DNA of 64,000 nucleotides from Achromobacter aegrifaciens (GCF_902859735.1 NZ_CADIJY010000003.1:186001-250000); one strand, 5' to 3'; counted from the first letter of the stretch, positions 22,060-31,150 are shown. Made by a program: numbers and translations. The notes: generated from the sequence alone by a model not told the origin.

Positions 22060-22093
22060 CGCCCGGTAGCCGGAGAAATCCGCCTACCGGGCG
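22060..22093 (+). other. Stem-loop between dnaK and dnaJ
   Basis: CGCCCGGTAG pairs perfectly with CTACCGGGCG; inside, CGGA-GAAA-TCCG forms a second stem with a GNRA-type tetraloop. No T-run follows, so it is not a classical terminator. It may act as an attenuator or a stabilising or processing element that sets the ratio of dnaK to dnaJ. Confidence 0.65.
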
Positions 22094-22119
22094 TACTCAT
22101 TCTGTAGCACTGAAAAGAA

Positions 22120-22135
22120 GGCTCGTTTTCGAGCC
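22120..22135 (+). promoter_or_regulatory. Small hairpin before the dnaJ start
   Basis: GGCTCG-TTTT-CGAGCC forms a 6-bp stem ending 8 bases before ATG 22144. The purine-rich AAGAAG just before it would be too far from the ATG when unfolded, but folding the hairpin brings it to normal Shine-Dalgarno distance. Confidence 0.45.
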
Positions 22136-22143
22136 CACGGATC

Positions 22144-23271
22144 ATGGCAAAACGTGACTATTACGAAGTCTTGGGCGTCGCGAAGAACGCCTCGGACGAC
22201 GACCTCAAGAAGGCCTATCGAAAGCTGGCCATGAAGTACCATCCGGACCGCAATCCGGACAGCAAAGAAGCCGAAGAGAAGTTCAAGGAAGCCAAGGAAG
22301 CCTACGAGGTCCTGGGTGACGATCAGAAGCGCGCCGCCTACGACCGCTACGGCCACGCGGGCGTGGACCCCAACTCCGCCGGCATGGGCGGCGGCATGGG
22401 CGGCGGTTTCGCCGATGCGTTCGGCGACATCTTCGGCGAAATCTTCGGCGGCGGCGGCGGTGGCCGCCGTGGCGGCGGCCCGCAGGTTTACCGCGGCGCC
22501 GACCTGAAGTACGCGCTGGAAATCACGCTGGAGCAGGCCGCGGCCGGTTTCGACACCGAGATCCGCGTGCCCAGCTGGGAAAACTGCGACACCTGCCACG
22601 GTTCCGGCGCCAAGGCCGGCACCTCGCCCAAGACCTGCCGCACCTGCGGCGGCTCGGGCGCCGTGCGCATGCAGCAGGGTTTCTTCAGCGTGCAGCAGAC
22701 CTGCCCGACCTGCCACGGCAACGGCAAGGAAATCACCGATCCCTGCCCCGCCTGCGACGGCGTGGGCCGCATCCGCCGCAACAAGACGCTGCAGGTCAAG
22801 ATTCCGGCCGGCATCGATGACGGCATGCGCATCCGCTCCAGCGGCAACGGCGAACCAGGCATCAACGGCGGTCCTCCGGGCGATCTGTATGTGGAAATCC
22901 ACATCAAGCAGCACAAGATCTTCCAGCGCGACGGCGACGACCTGCATTGCGAACTGACCATTCCGTTCACGTCGGCGGCGCTGGGCGGCGAGCTTCAGGT
23001 ACCGACGCTGGGCGGCAAGGCCGAAATCTCGATCCCCGAAGGCACGCAGTCGGGCAAGACCTTCCGCTTGCGCGGCAAGGGCATCCGCGGCGTGCGCGGC
23101 AGCTACCCGGGCGATCTGTACTGCCATGTAGTGGTGGAAACGCCCGTGCGCCTGAGCGACGACCAGAAGAACATCCTGCGCCAGTTCGAGGCTTCGCTGA
23201 ACGATGGCGGCGACCGCCATTCGCCGCAAAGCAAGTCCTGGACCGACCGGGTGAAGGAATTCTTCAGCTGA
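22144..23271 (+). CDS. dnaJ: Hsp40 co-chaperone DnaJ
   Basis: 375 residues, type I DnaJ. The J domain has the HPD triad in KYHPDRN near 30-36; a Gly/Phe-rich stretch (about 75-105) contains repeated GGG; four zinc-finger motifs [24 protein letters not shown] and CPACDGVG span about 145-215; then the substrate-binding C-terminal domains. It delivers clients to DnaK and stimulates its ATPase. It ends at a strong terminator. Confidence 0.98.
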   Translation: MAKRDYYEVLGVAKNASDDDLKKAYRKLAMKYHPDRNPDSKEAEEKFKEAKEAYEVLGDDQKRAAYDRYGHAGVDPNSAGMGGGMGGGFADAFGDIFGEIFGGGGGGRRGGGPQVYRGADLKYALEITLEQAAAGFDTEIRVPSWENCDTCHGSGAKAGTSPKTCRTCGGSGAVRMQQGFFSVQQTCPTCHGNGKEITDPCPACDGVGRIRRNKTLQVKIPAGIDDGMRIRSSGNGEPGINGGPPGDLYVEIHIKQHKIFQRDGDDLHCELTIPFTSAALGGELQVPTLGGKAEISIPEGTQSGKTFRLRGKGIRGVRGSYPGDLYCHVVVETPVRLSDDQKNILRQFEASLNDGGDRHSPQSKSWTDRVKEFFS

Positions 23272-23287
23272 ATTGGCTGAGGCATGC

Positions 23288-23320
23288 AAAAAGCCGCGAT
23301 CATGATCGCGGCTTTTTTTT
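23288..23320 (+). terminator. Rho-independent terminator of dnaJ
   Basis: A perfect palindromic stem, AGCCGCGAT/ATCGCGGCT, preceded by A residues and followed by eight T, starts 16 bases after the dnaJ stop. Confidence 0.92.
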
Positions 23321-23357
23321 GCCCGGCGAGGGCGTGGGGGCGGGGGCAGCGCGCATA

Positions 23358-23385
23358 TGAAAAGACCGCGGCTTGCGCCGCGGTC
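23358..23385 (-). terminator. Second hairpin, terminator-like on the minus strand
   Basis: GACCGCGG and CCGCGGTC (23364-23371, 23378-23385) form a perfect 8-bp stem. On the minus strand it is followed by TTTTC. No gene on that strand ends just before it; the repeat tract at 23386-23525 lies immediately upstream of it on that strand. Confidence 0.5.
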
Positions 23386-23525
23386 CAGTGCTACTGCTAC
23401 TGCGAGTACTGCAACTGCTGTATCGACTGCAACTTCAACTTCAACTTCAGCTTCAGCTTCAGCTTCTACTGCTACTTTCACAGCTACTGCTACTTCTACT
23501 TCTACTGCTACTTCGACCGCCGCTG
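23386..23525. repeat. Degenerate triplet/hexanucleotide repeat tract
   Basis: About 140 bases made mostly of CTACTG, CTTCAA, CTTCAG and CTTCTA units in phase with a 6-base period. It lies between terminator-like hairpins in the space between dnaJ and the DUF4148 gene. Frames through it read as alternating Val/Ala and Glu/Ala on the minus strand, or Thr/Ser and Ala on the plus strand, but no start codon with a ribosome site was seen, so I treat it as non-coding simple-sequence DNA. Confidence 0.7.
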
Positions 23526-23533
23526 TCGCCGAT

Positions 23534-23571
23534 AAAAACCGGCCTCAAACCATGATGCCGTCCGAGGCCGG
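23534..23571 (-). terminator. Terminator of the DUF4148 gene
   Basis: On the minus strand CCGGCCTC, a 17-base loop, GAGGCCGG and then TTTTTA. It starts 20 bases after the stop of the DUF4148 gene. Confidence 0.75.
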
Positions 23572-23590
23572 CCGGGCCACAGCAAGCAGC

Positions 23591-23980
23591 TCACCGGGTG
23601 ATCGGCGGGTACTCGAGTTCGCCGAACGTGTATTGGCCGCTGGCCTTGGCTTGCGCCAGTTCCTGCTGGACTTCAGCGCTGGTCTTGGCGCTGGCGGGGG
23701 CGGATACAGCCGCCGGGTATTCCAGTTCACCGAAGGTGTACTGGCCGCTGACCTTGGCTTGTTGCAGCTGGGCTTGCACTTCCTGCGAGCTCAGGCTGGT
23801 GGTCTGGGGCAGGGCGGGCGGATAGTCCAGCTCGCCGAAGGTGTACTGGCCGCTGATCTTGGCTTGCTGCAGTTCAGTGGCGACCTGGGCGCTGCTCTTG
23901 GCTTGTTCAACGCCGGCGGCTTGGGCGCCAACGCCAACCAGGGCCAGGGATAGCAGCAGGGTGGTGGTTAGGGTTTTCAT
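23591..23980 (-). CDS. Secreted DUF4148-type protein with three internal repeats
   Basis: 129 residues from ATG 23980, which has GGAGG 6-8 bases upstream; the longer frame to 24118 has no such support. A clear Sec signal peptide (MKTLTTTLLLSLALVGVGAQA) is followed by three copies of a roughly 30-residue unit, each ending QAKxSGQYTFGELEYP (residue 3 of the tail varies: I, V, A; the first copy has ELDYP). DUF4148 proteins are common in Burkholderiales and usually carry one or two such units; their function is unknown to me. The protein should be periplasmic or exported. A perfect palindrome at 24072-24089 may control it. Confidence 0.85.
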   Translation of the reverse strand: MKTLTTTLLLSLALVGVGAQAAGVEQAKSSAQVATELQQAKISGQYTFGELDYPPALPQTTSLSSQEVQAQLQQAKVSGQYTFGELEYPAAVSAPASAKTSAEVQQELAQAKASGQYTFGELEYPPITR

Positions 23981-24071
23981 GGTAGACCTCCAATTCGTCT
24001 TGGTTGGGGACCGAATCCGGCGGCCCTCCGTCGTGGTTCGTTGTGTGTTCCCGATGACTGAATTGTGCTCG

Positions 24072-24089
24072 TTATCCCACCTGGGATAA
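24072..24089. promoter_or_regulatory. Perfect 18-bp palindrome upstream of the DUF4148 gene
   Basis: TTATCCCACCTGGGATAA has two perfect 8-base arms around CC. It lies 92 bases upstream of the DUF4148 start, in a 284-base spacer that is otherwise AT-richer than the surroundings and without a gene. It looks like an operator for a dimeric regulator, but I cannot name one. Confidence 0.5.
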
Positions 24090-24220
24090 ACCCGTATTTC
24101 TTGAAAACATCTTTCCAAATAATCGAGTAATCACGTTCGCTTTTATGATTTCATCCATTTTTGGCATAGTCGGGGGGGCGTTCTGGTGAATTTTGGTGAG
24201 CTGACCAGCGCCGGAAAGCC

Positions 24221-24247
24221 AAAAAAAGCCCCGCCGCAGCGGGGCTT
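24221..24247 (-). terminator. Rho-independent terminator of the M16 peptidase gene
   Basis: On the minus strand AGCCCCGC, a TGCG loop, GCGGGGCT and seven T, 17 bases after the stop codon. Confidence 0.92.
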
Positions 24248-24264
24248 GGGCGAGGCGGGCCTGG

Positions 24265-27021
24265 TCAGGGCGCCGGCTTCTTCTTGAAGTCGCCGGCAAC
24301 CGCGGTGCTGAAACCGTCCGCGCGCAGATACTTGCGCAAAGCCGCATTGACCGAATCGGCCGTCAGCGCGGAGATCTTCTTGTCCATGTCGGCCGACCAG
24401 GCGAAGGTGCGGCCGCGCTGCATGTAATCCAGCCAGGTGCTGGCCAGGACGTCGTCCTGGGCGCGGGCCAGGTTGCGGTAGTTCAGCAGGGCCGTGATGC
24501 CGTCCGAGATTTCCTTGTCCGTGAAGCCGTCCTTCAGCACGCGCGCCAGTTCTTCGCCGATGGCCTTTTCCAGGCGCTCGCGGTTTTGCGGCGCGTAGAT
24601 GGCGTACATGGTCCAGCTGGCGGAGGGCTCGAACGACGAGACCGACAGCGAGCTGCGCACGTTGTACGAGAGGCCGTCGGTTTCGCGTACGCGGTTCCAC
24701 AGGCGCGAGGTTTCGGAGGCGCCGAACAGGTAGTTGGCCAGGTACAGCGCGGCGTAGTCCGCGTCCGTGTCCTGCAGCTTCAGCGGCATGCGCGAAATGT
24801 AGAACGCATTGGCCTTGTCGGGCGTGTCGATGTCGAACTGCTTGGCGGGAATGTCGCGGTACGGATTGGGCACGCGCGTGTAGCCAGGAGCCTTTTTCCA
24901 GCCGGCCAAACCGGTCTTGAGCGCCTTTTCCACGGCTGCGGGCTCGAAATCGCCCACCGCCGAGTACTCGATGTTGCCGGCGCCGTAGAACTTGGAATGG
25001 AACTTGACCAGGGCGTCGCGGTTCAGGGCGCGCACGCCGGCCAGCGATTCCTCGAAGGTCGGCACGTAGCGCAGGTCATTGGCGGGCCACGGATTGTCCT
25101 GGCGGGCCAGCGCGCGTCCGGCCAGTGCCGACGGTTCGGTCATGGCGTTCTGGATCGAGGTTTCGAGCTGGCGCTGATATTCCTCCAGTTGCTCCTTGGG
25201 GAAGTTGGCGTTGCGGACGATGTCCAACGCCAGCGCGGTGAGTTCGGGCAGGTTTTCGCCCTTGGTCGACATGGCGATCTTGAGCGTGGTGCCGCCGCCG
25301 CTGAAGCCGAGTTCGGCCTGCAGCTTGTCCAGGCGGTCCTGGATGTCCTGGCGCGACAGCTTGGCCGTGCCGCGGGTCAGCAGGTCGGCCACGGCGCTGG
25401 AATTCACGCGTTGGCCGAGCAGGTCTTTTTCGTTGCCGAACTGGATCAGCATCTGCGCCTGCACCCGGTTGCCGCGCGTGGCCTTGGGCAGCAGCGCCAA
25501 CTGCACGGAGCCGTTGGGCAGGTCCAGCTTCTTGCGCTGCGTCAGCTTGTCGATGTTCTCGGGCGTGGGGTCGAAGGCCGATGCGGCCTTGAAGTCCGGA
25601 TCGCCCTTGTAGTCCTTGAAGACGGCCGTCAGGTCCACCCGTTGTTCTTGCGGCGCGCGCACGGGCTTCTCGGTGGGGATGTAGCGGCCTTCGATGCTGT
25701 TGCTTTGGACCAGGTAGGTGGTCGCGGCGCGCTGCACTTCGGCCAGCGTGGCCTTGCGGGCGCGGTCGCGCTGCAGGAAGAACAGGCGCCAGTCGCCGGC
25801 GGCGATGGCCTCGGACAGCGCCACGCCGACCTGTTCGGGATCGCTATAGGTCTGTTCCCAGGCAGTCAGCCATTTGCTGCGGGCGCGGTCCAGCTCCTGC
25901 TGTGTGAAGGGCTTCTTGTCCAGGGTCTCCAGCGTGCCGGTCAGCGCCTTCATGGCGGCGTCCAGGCTCTTGCCCGGCGTCAGCTGGGCGGCGAACATCG
26001 CAAGGCCCGGATCCAGGTTTTCCATGGTGAAGCCGAACACGCCCGAGGCCAGCTTGGTCGGGACCAAGGCATGGTAGAGACGGCCCGAGGGCGTGTCGGC
26101 CAGGATGGTGGCGGCCAGGTCCAGCGGCACGAAGTCGGCGCTGCCGGCGGCAGGAATGTGGTACATGGCCGCGACCAGCGGCGTGCCGCCCGTGCGGCGC
26201 AGGGTTACGGAACGTTCACCGTCCTGCACGGGTTCCACCGTGTATTCGGGCGGGAGCTTGCGTTCGGGCTTGGGCAGCTTGCCCAGCGTTTCCTCGATGT
26301 CGGCCAGGGTCGCCTGCGGGTCGAACTTGCCCGCCACGATCAGCACGGCGTTATCGGGCTGGTAGTACTCGTGATAGAAGGCGCGCAACTGGCCGATGTC
26401 CACGTTCTCGACGTCGGAACGGGCGCCGATGGTGTTCTTGCCGTAGCTGTGCCACTGGAAGGCCGCGGCCTGCATCTTCTGCATCAGGATGCGGAAGGGG
26501 CTGTTTTCGCCGCTTTCCATTTCGTTGCGGACTACGGTCATTTCCGAGTCCAGGTCTTCCTTGGCGATCAGGGAATTGACCATGGCGTCGGCCTGCCAGC
26601 CCAGGTACCACTTGAGCGTGTCGGGGTTTGCGGCGAAGCTGGCGAAGTAGTTGGTGCGGTCGCTGGAGGTCGAACCATTGGCCTGCAAGCCGCGGCGCGA
26701 GAACTCGCCCATGGCGTTGCGGGTGGTCGAGGTGCCCTTGAACAGCATGTGCTCCAGTAGGTGAGCCATGCCTGTCTGGCCGTAGTTCTCGTTGCGCGAG
26801 CCCACCAGGTAGGTCATGTTGACGGTAGTGGACGGCTTGGATTCATCGGGAACCAGCAGCACCCTCAGGCCGTTGGCCAGGCGGTATTCGGTGATGCCTT
26901 CGATCGAGGCGGCCTCCGAGACGCCCGCCGGCAGGCTGGCGGCGCCGGCCTGAAAGGCCAGGAAGGAGGAAAACAGCAGCACGCTCAGCGGGCGCGGCAG
27001 CTTCGACAGGGACAGGCGCAT
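24265..27021 (-). CDS. M16 family zinc metallopeptidase, two-module (pitrilysin/insulinase-like), secreted
   Basis: 918 residues from ATG 27021, chosen for the AAAGGAA upstream; ATG 27042 would add 7 residues. A signal peptide ([16 protein letters not shown]) leads to the first M16 module with the inverted zinc motif HLLEH near residues 87-91 and the downstream glutamate region [11 protein letters not shown]. The second module (from about 480) lacks HxxEH, as is usual for the inactive half of the clam-shell. It probably degrades peptides in the periplasm. It stands alone, divergent from a GNAT gene. Confidence 0.92.
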   Translation of the reverse strand: MRLSLSKLPRPLSVLLFSSFLAFQAGAASLPAGVSEAASIEGITEYRLANGLRVLLVPDESKPSTTVNMTYLVGSRNENYGQTGMAHLLEHMLFKGTSTTRNAMGEFSRRGLQANGSTSSDRTNYFASFAANPDTLKWYLGWQADAMVNSLIAKEDLDSEMTVVRNEMESGENSPFRILMQKMQAAAFQWHSYGKNTIGARSDVENVDIGQLRAFYHEYYQPDNAVLIVAGKFDPQATLADIEETLGKLPKPERKLPPEYTVEPVQDGERSVTLRRTGGTPLVAAMYHIPAAGSADFVPLDLAATILADTPSGRLYHALVPTKLASGVFGFTMENLDPGLAMFAAQLTPGKSLDAAMKALTGTLETLDKKPFTQQELDRARSKWLTAWEQTYSDPEQVGVALSEAIAAGDWRLFFLQRDRARKATLAEVQRAATTYLVQSNSIEGRYIPTEKPVRAPQEQRVDLTAVFKDYKGDPDFKAASAFDPTPENIDKLTQRKKLDLPNGSVQLALLPKATRGNRVQAQMLIQFGNEKDLLGQRVNSSAVADLLTRGTAKLSRQDIQDRLDKLQAELGFSGGGTTLKIAMSTKGENLPELTALALDIVRNANFPKEQLEEYQRQLETSIQNAMTEPSALAGRALARQDNPWPANDLRYVPTFEESLAGVRALNRDALVKFHSKFYGAGNIEYSAVGDFEPAAVEKALKTGLAGWKKAPGYTRVPNPYRDIPAKQFDIDTPDKANAFYISRMPLKLQDTDADYAALYLANYLFGASETSRLWNRVRETDGLSYNVRSSLSVSSFEPSASWTMYAIYAPQNRERLEKAIGEELARVLKDGFTDKEISDGITALLNYRNLARAQDDVLASTWLDYMQRGRTFAWSADMDKKISALTADSVNAALRKYLRADGFSTAVAGDFKKKPAP

Positions 27022-27142
27022 GGCAGACAATTCCTTTGGCATGGCAGAATCCGTTGGAGTGTATACGTTGGCAATGGTTCAGGGGCGCGGCGCGGCGTTG
27101 TCCACGGCGCGCGGCCCGGGACCGCAAGCAAGGAAGTCCGTC

Positions 27143-27742
27143 ATGTCTCTATCCCTGGAAGTCGAAACGCCACGCCTGGTGCTGCGCCAATGGCGCGCCG
27201 CCGACCGTGAACCTTTCGCGGCGCTGAACCAGGACCCCCGCGTCGCCGAGTACCTGCTGCCGCTGAATGCACAGGAAAGCGATGCGCTTGCCGACCGGCT
27301 GGCCGCCGGCATCGACGAGCACGGCTGGGGCTTCTGGGCCGTGGAGGCGCCAGGCGTGGCGCCCTTCATCGGTTTTGTCGGCATCAAGCCGCTGGCGCCC
27401 ACTCTGCCGTTCGCGCCAGGCGTGGAGATAGGCTGGCGCCTGGCGCAGCGGCACTGGGGCAAGGGCTACGCCAGCGAAGCCGCCGAGGCGGCCTTGCGCG
27501 CGGGGTTCGAGCAGGTGGGACTGGATGAGATCGTGGCCTTCACGGCCACGGGCAACCAGCGTTCGCGCGCGGTGATGGACCGCTTGGGCATGAGGGAGGA
27601 TCCGGAAGGTTTCGACCATCCCGCCGTTCCACAGGGGCATCCGCTGTGTCGACACGTGCTGTACCGCATTGGGCGTGAGGAGTGGCGATTGCGGCAAATT
27701 GGTGACACAGGTGAAGCAGCCGTGCCAGTTGCGGCGGCATAA
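27143..27742 (+). CDS. GNAT N-acetyltransferase, RimJ/RimL-like
   Basis: 199 residues from ATG 27143 with AAGGAAG upstream. The family pattern begins [27 protein letters not shown]; the acetyl-CoA pyrophosphate loop is in [19 protein letters not shown] near 112-130; [24 protein letters not shown] near 134-157 is the standard end of the fold. It transfers acetyl from acetyl-CoA to an amino group, possibly a protein N-terminus or a small molecule. It is divergent from the M16 peptidase. Confidence 0.88.
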   Translation: MSLSLEVETPRLVLRQWRAADREPFAALNQDPRVAEYLLPLNAQESDALADRLAAGIDEHGWGFWAVEAPGVAPFIGFVGIKPLAPTLPFAPGVEIGWRLAQRHWGKGYASEAAEAALRAGFEQVGLDEIVAFTATGNQRSRAVMDRLGMREDPEGFDHPAVPQGHPLCRHVLYRIGREEWRLRQIGDTGEAAVPVAAA

Positions 27743-27993
27743 GGGTCCAGGAGGGGCGTCCGGCTGTGATGTTGCGGCGCAATATGACGAAATGACGGGG
27801 CTGATTTGAGCTGTCCCGGCCCGCGGGTGTAAGCTTTTCAAGACGCAGTACCCAGTTGCAGACGGGATGCGCGACAGCCCGCCCACAGGTTTCCCGTCCA
27901 ACGCCAGACGCCGTTTTCTGCCCGGCGCCGGTGCTTGTCGTTCGCGCCTTCGCCGCCGGCATTGTGCCGGCGCACTTACCGGAGGAACGACCC
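27743..27993. other. Spacer with no recognisable gene
   Basis: 251 bases between the GNAT gene and the small unknown gene. I see no conserved frame, no tRNA and no clear terminator here. Confidence 0.4.
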
Positions 27994-28371
27994 ATGCTGA
28001 CCGAGATCGTCACGCGTGCCTTGTCCCAATTGACCGGCAGCCCATTGAGCGGCGACGGGATCAAAGGACAGTTTCAGTACGCCTATGCCAGTGATGACGG
28101 CCAATTCGTGGCCATATTGACCCATGACATGACCACCTATGTGGTGGACTTGAGCACACAACGATATTTCGCGGAGTGCGGCGGCTCGCCACGGGGCTTC
28201 GCCGGGCACGTGCTGGAAATGGAAGGCGCGGCGGCGCGCAGCCATCCCTGGCCCGCCGCCAACGATCTGTTCGACCTGGACATGGATGCGGATGAGCTTG
28301 CATGGCGCAACTGCCCTGGCTTGCGTGGCGAGCCGCCCGCCGCCCGATCTGCTGAGAGCCGCGCCGCCTGA
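27994..28371 (+). CDS. Hypothetical protein, 125 residues
   Basis: Start ATG 27994 is chosen for GGAGG 8 bases upstream; the frame is open further 5' without such a site. The protein is soluble by composition, with a beta-rich middle (FQYAYASDDGQFVAILTHDMTTYVVDLSTQRYF, in two strands) and an acidic stretch FDLDMDADEL near residue 90. I do not recognise a family. It ends just before a strong terminator and precedes a GNAT gene. Confidence 0.65.
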   Translation: MLTEIVTRALSQLTGSPLSGDGIKGQFQYAYASDDGQFVAILTHDMTTYVVDLSTQRYFAECGGSPRGFAGHVLEMEGAAARSHPWPAANDLFDLDMDADELAWRNCPGLRGEPPAARSAESRAA

Positions 28372-28400
28372 GAGTGGCCAGAAGCGGCAAGATCCAATTG

Positions 28401-28426
28401 AACCGGCGGCTCCGCCGGTTTTTTTT
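28401..28426 (+). terminator. Rho-independent terminator after the 125-residue gene
   Basis: AACCGGCG-GCTC-CGCCGGTT followed by eight T in total, 29 bases after the stop codon. Confidence 0.9.
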
Positions 28427-28486
28427 GCCTGTAGCGGCCGAAAGCCGAATCGCCGCAAGGCCTTGCGGGTCGCTACAATTTGCGCC

Positions 28487-29044
28487 ATGACTACGCACGC
28501 CGAAACCCGCGCGCCGGATGGCGCAACCCTGGTCGATTGCACGCATGAGCGCCATGCCGACCAGATACTGGCCATATTCAACGACGCCATCGTCAATTCC
28601 ACCGCGCTGTACGACTACAAGCCGCGGCCGCGCGAGGCGATGCTGGGCTGGTTCCAGACCAAGCAGCAGGGCGGTTTTCCGGTGCTTGGGTACGAGAATG
28701 CCGACGGCGAACTGATGGCCTTCGCCAGCTACGGCACCTTCCGCGCCTGGCCGGCCTTCAAGTACTCGGTGGAGCATTCCGTGTACGTGGACGGACGTTT
28801 TCGCGGACTGGGCTTGGGCGAGGCGCTGATGCGCGAGCTGATCCAGCGGGCGCGCGCCAATCAGGTGCACGTGCTGGTCGGCGGCATCGACGCGAGCAAC
28901 CAGGGCAGCATCCGCCTGCACGAGAAGCTGGGCTTCACGCATGCAGGCACCATCCGCGAGGCAGGCTTCAAGTTCGGACGCTGGCTGGATCTGGCGTTCT
29001 ATCAGCTGACGCTGGATACGCCTGAAAAGCCGGTCGACGGGTGA
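28487..29044 (+). CDS. GNAT N-acetyltransferase, phosphinothricin-acetyltransferase-like
   Basis: 185 residues from ATG 28487. The pattern ILAIFNDAIVNSTALYDYKPRP near 25 and GYENADGELMAFASYGTFRAWPAFKYSVEHSVYVDGRFRGLGLGEALMRELI (from about 65, here interrupted only by loops) matches the Pat/Bar/MnaT branch, with the acetyl-CoA loop RGLGLGEAL near 106. Members acetylate methionine derivatives, phosphinothricin or similar amines. Resistance is not implied. It converges on the VWA gene, 9 bases away. Confidence 0.88.
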   Translation: MTTHAETRAPDGATLVDCTHERHADQILAIFNDAIVNSTALYDYKPRPREAMLGWFQTKQQGGFPVLGYENADGELMAFASYGTFRAWPAFKYSVEHSVYVDGRFRGLGLGEALMRELIQRARANQVHVLVGGIDASNQGSIRLHEKLGFTHAGTIREAGFKFGRWLDLAFYQLTLDTPEKPVDG

Positions 29045-29053
29045 CCGGCAGTC

Positions 29054-30226
29054 CTACTTCGATAGCACACGCATGGCCTGTTCCAGGCCGGCGACCGTCA
29101 CCGGGTACATGCGGCCCTGCATGATGTCGCGCATCAGCGCGATGGACTGGCGGTATTGCCAGGACGCGGTGGGCTCGGGATTGAGCCAGACCGATTTGGG
29201 CCAGGCGTCCAGCAGGCGGCGCATCCATTCGGCGCCGGGCTCCTTGTTGTAGTGCTCGACGGAGCCGCCCGGCTGCAGGATTTCGTAGGGGCTCATGGTG
29301 GCGTCACCGACGATGATCAGGCGCCAATCCGGGTTGTACTTGCGCAGCACGTCCCAGGTGTCGAAGCGTTCGTTCTGGCGCCGGCGGTTGCTTTGCCACA
29401 GGCTTTCGTACGGGCAGTTGTGGAAGTAGTAGACCTCCAGGTTGCGGAATTCGCTGCGCGCCGCCGAGAACAATTCCTCGACGCGTCCGATGTGGTCGTC
29501 CATGCTGCCGCCCACGTCCAGCAGCATCAGCACCTTCACGGTGTTGTGGCGTTCGGGGACCATGCGCAGGTCCAGATGGCCGGCATTGCGCGCGGTGCTG
29601 GCGATGGTGTCGTCCAGGTCCAGTTCCATTTCGGCGCCTTGCCTTGCGAAGCGCCGCAGGCGGCGCAGCGCCACCTTGAAGTTGCGCGTGCCCAGCTCGA
29701 CCTGATCGTCGTAGTCCTTGAACTGGCGCATGTCCCAGACCTTGACCGCGCTGCGGTTGCCGGCAGAGTCGCCGCCCACGCGTATGCCTTCGGGGTGGTA
29801 GCCGCCATTGCCGAAAGGCGAGGTGCCGCCGGTGCCGATCCATTTGCTGCCGCCGGCGTGGCGTTCCTTCTGCTCTTCCAGGCGCTCCTTGAAGAGCTCC
29901 ATCAGCTTGTCCCAGCCGTGCTTTTCGATTGCGGCTTTTTCTTCCGGGCTCAGGCTTTTTTCGAACTGCTTGATGAGCCAGTCCAGCGGGATTTCCTTGC
30001 CTGGGGGCAGGGCGGCCGCGATGCCCTTGTAGTAGGCGCCGAAAGCCTTGTCGTAGCGGTCGTAGAGCGCCTCGTCCTTGACCAGCGTGGCGCGCGCCAG
30101 GAAGTAGAACTCGTCCAGCGTGGGCGCCATGAGATCCTGGCGCAGGGCGTCCACCAGGGTCAGGTATTCCTTGACCGAGACGGGCAGCTTATGCGCCCGG
30201 AGGTGATAGAAGAAGTCGATCAGCAT
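29054..30226 (-). CDS. VWA-domain protein, CoxE-like
   Basis: 390 residues. The N-terminal half is helical; the C-terminal half is a von Willebrand A domain with the metal site written DVGGSM (near 248), a variant of DxSxS common in this family. LIIVGDATMSPYEIL near 315 is the later part of the fold. Such proteins act with MoxR ATPases to activate or metallate partner enzymes. The MoxR gene lies 42 bases upstream on the same strand, so they form a two-gene unit. The client is not in this window. Confidence 0.88.
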   Translation of the reverse strand: MLIDFFYHLRAHKLPVSVKEYLTLVDALRQDLMAPTLDEFYFLARATLVKDEALYDRYDKAFGAYYKGIAAALPPGKEIPLDWLIKQFEKSLSPEEKAAIEKHGWDKLMELFKERLEEQKERHAGGSKWIGTGGTSPFGNGGYHPEGIRVGGDSAGNRSAVKVWDMRQFKDYDDQVELGTRNFKVALRRLRRFARQGAEMELDLDDTIASTARNAGHLDLRMVPERHNTVKVLMLLDVGGSMDDHIGRVEELFSAARSEFRNLEVYYFHNCPYESLWQSNRRRQNERFDTWDVLRKYNPDWRLIIVGDATMSPYEILQPGGSVEHYNKEPGAEWMRRLLDAWPKSVWLNPEPTASWQYRQSIALMRDIMQGRMYPVTVAGLEQAMRVLSK

Positions 30227-30268
30227 TTGCGGGCTGCCGGTAGTTGCTGGCGGATCGTTGCTGGCAGA

Positions 30269-31150
30269 TCAGCGGCGCTGGCCGCCGCGCGTCATGGCCG
30301 CCAGGCGTTCCAGCAGGTGCACGTCCTGCTCGTTCTTGAGCAGCGCGCCGGCCATCAGCGGCACCGCCGTGGCCGTGTGCGCGTCGATCTCGGCGGCGGT
30401 CGAACCCTCGGCCAGCAACAGGCGCAACCAATCCAGCAGTTCGGAGGTGGACGGTTTTTTCTTCAGGCCCGGCGCGTCGCGCAGCGCGAAGAAGGTGTCC
30501 AGCGCCGCGCGCAGCACGTCCTGCTTCAGGTGCGGGTAGTGCACGGCCACGATGTCGCGCATGGTTTCGCGGTCGGGGAAACGGATGTAGTGGAAGAAGC
30601 AGCGGCGCAGGAAAGCGTCGGGCAGATCCTTTTCGTTGTTGGACGTGATGATGACCAGCGGACGGTGCCGCGCGGAGATGGTTTCGCGCGTTTCGTACAC
30701 GTGGAATTCCATGCGGTCCAGTTCGCGCAGCAGATCGTTGGGGAATTCGATGTCGGCCTTGTCGATCTCGTCGATCAGCAGCACCACCGGCTCAGGCGAC
30801 TGGAAGGCCTGCCACAGCGTGCCCTGCACGATGTAGTTGCGAATGTCGCGGACCTTTTCGTCGCCCAGCTGCGAGTCGCGCAGGCGCGACACCGCGTCGT
30901 ATTCATACAGGCCCTGATGGGCCTTGGTAGTGGACTTGATGTGCCACTGCAACAGCGGCCGTCCCAGCGCACGCGCCACTTCCTCGGCCAGCATGGTCTT
31001 GCCGGTGCCGGGTTCGCCCTTGATCAGCAGCGGACGCTGCAAGGTGAGGGCGGCATTGACGGCGAGTTTCAGGTCATCGGTGGCGACATAGTTGTCGGTC
31101 CCGTCGAAGCGGTCTGGCGAGGCGGAAGTAGCGGACTGGGCTGCGGACAT
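30269..31150 (-). CDS. MoxR-family AAA+ ATPase
   Basis: 293 residues. Walker A GEPGTGKTMLAEEVA lies near 42-56, Walker B VVLLIDEIDKADIEFPNDLL near 103-122, sensor 1 LVIITSNNEKDLPDAFLRRC near 147-166. MoxR ATPases act as chaperones in maturation of enzyme complexes with VWA partners. The next gene on the strand is the matching VWA protein. No target operon (CO dehydrogenase, methanol dehydrogenase) is adjacent. Confidence 0.93.
   Translation of the reverse strand: MSAAQSATSASPDRFDGTDNYVATDDLKLAVNAALTLQRPLLIKGEPGTGKTMLAEEVARALGRPLLQWHIKSTTKAHQGLYEYDAVSRLRDSQLGDEKVRDIRNYIVQGTLWQAFQSPEPVVLLIDEIDKADIEFPNDLLRELDRMEFHVYETRETISARHRPLVIITSNNEKDLPDAFLRRCFFHYIRFPDRETMRDIVAVHYPHLKQDVLRAALDTFFALRDAPGLKKKPSTSELLDWLRLLLAEGSTAAEIDAHTATAVPLMAGALLKNEQDVHLLERLAAMTRGGQRR

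Noticed and set aside
22084-23481. 465-codon frame antisense to dnaJ running into the repeat tract
   Set aside because: Most of it mirrors dnaJ; the Val/Glu/Ala start lies in simple-sequence DNA with no ribosome site.
23386-23525. The repeat tract as a CRISPR array
   Set aside because: Units are 3-6 bases, with no 25-40 base direct repeats or unique spacers, and no cas genes nearby.
24586-26760. 724-codon open frame antisense to the M16 peptidase
   Set aside because: A compositional shadow of the peptidase gene without motifs or start signals.
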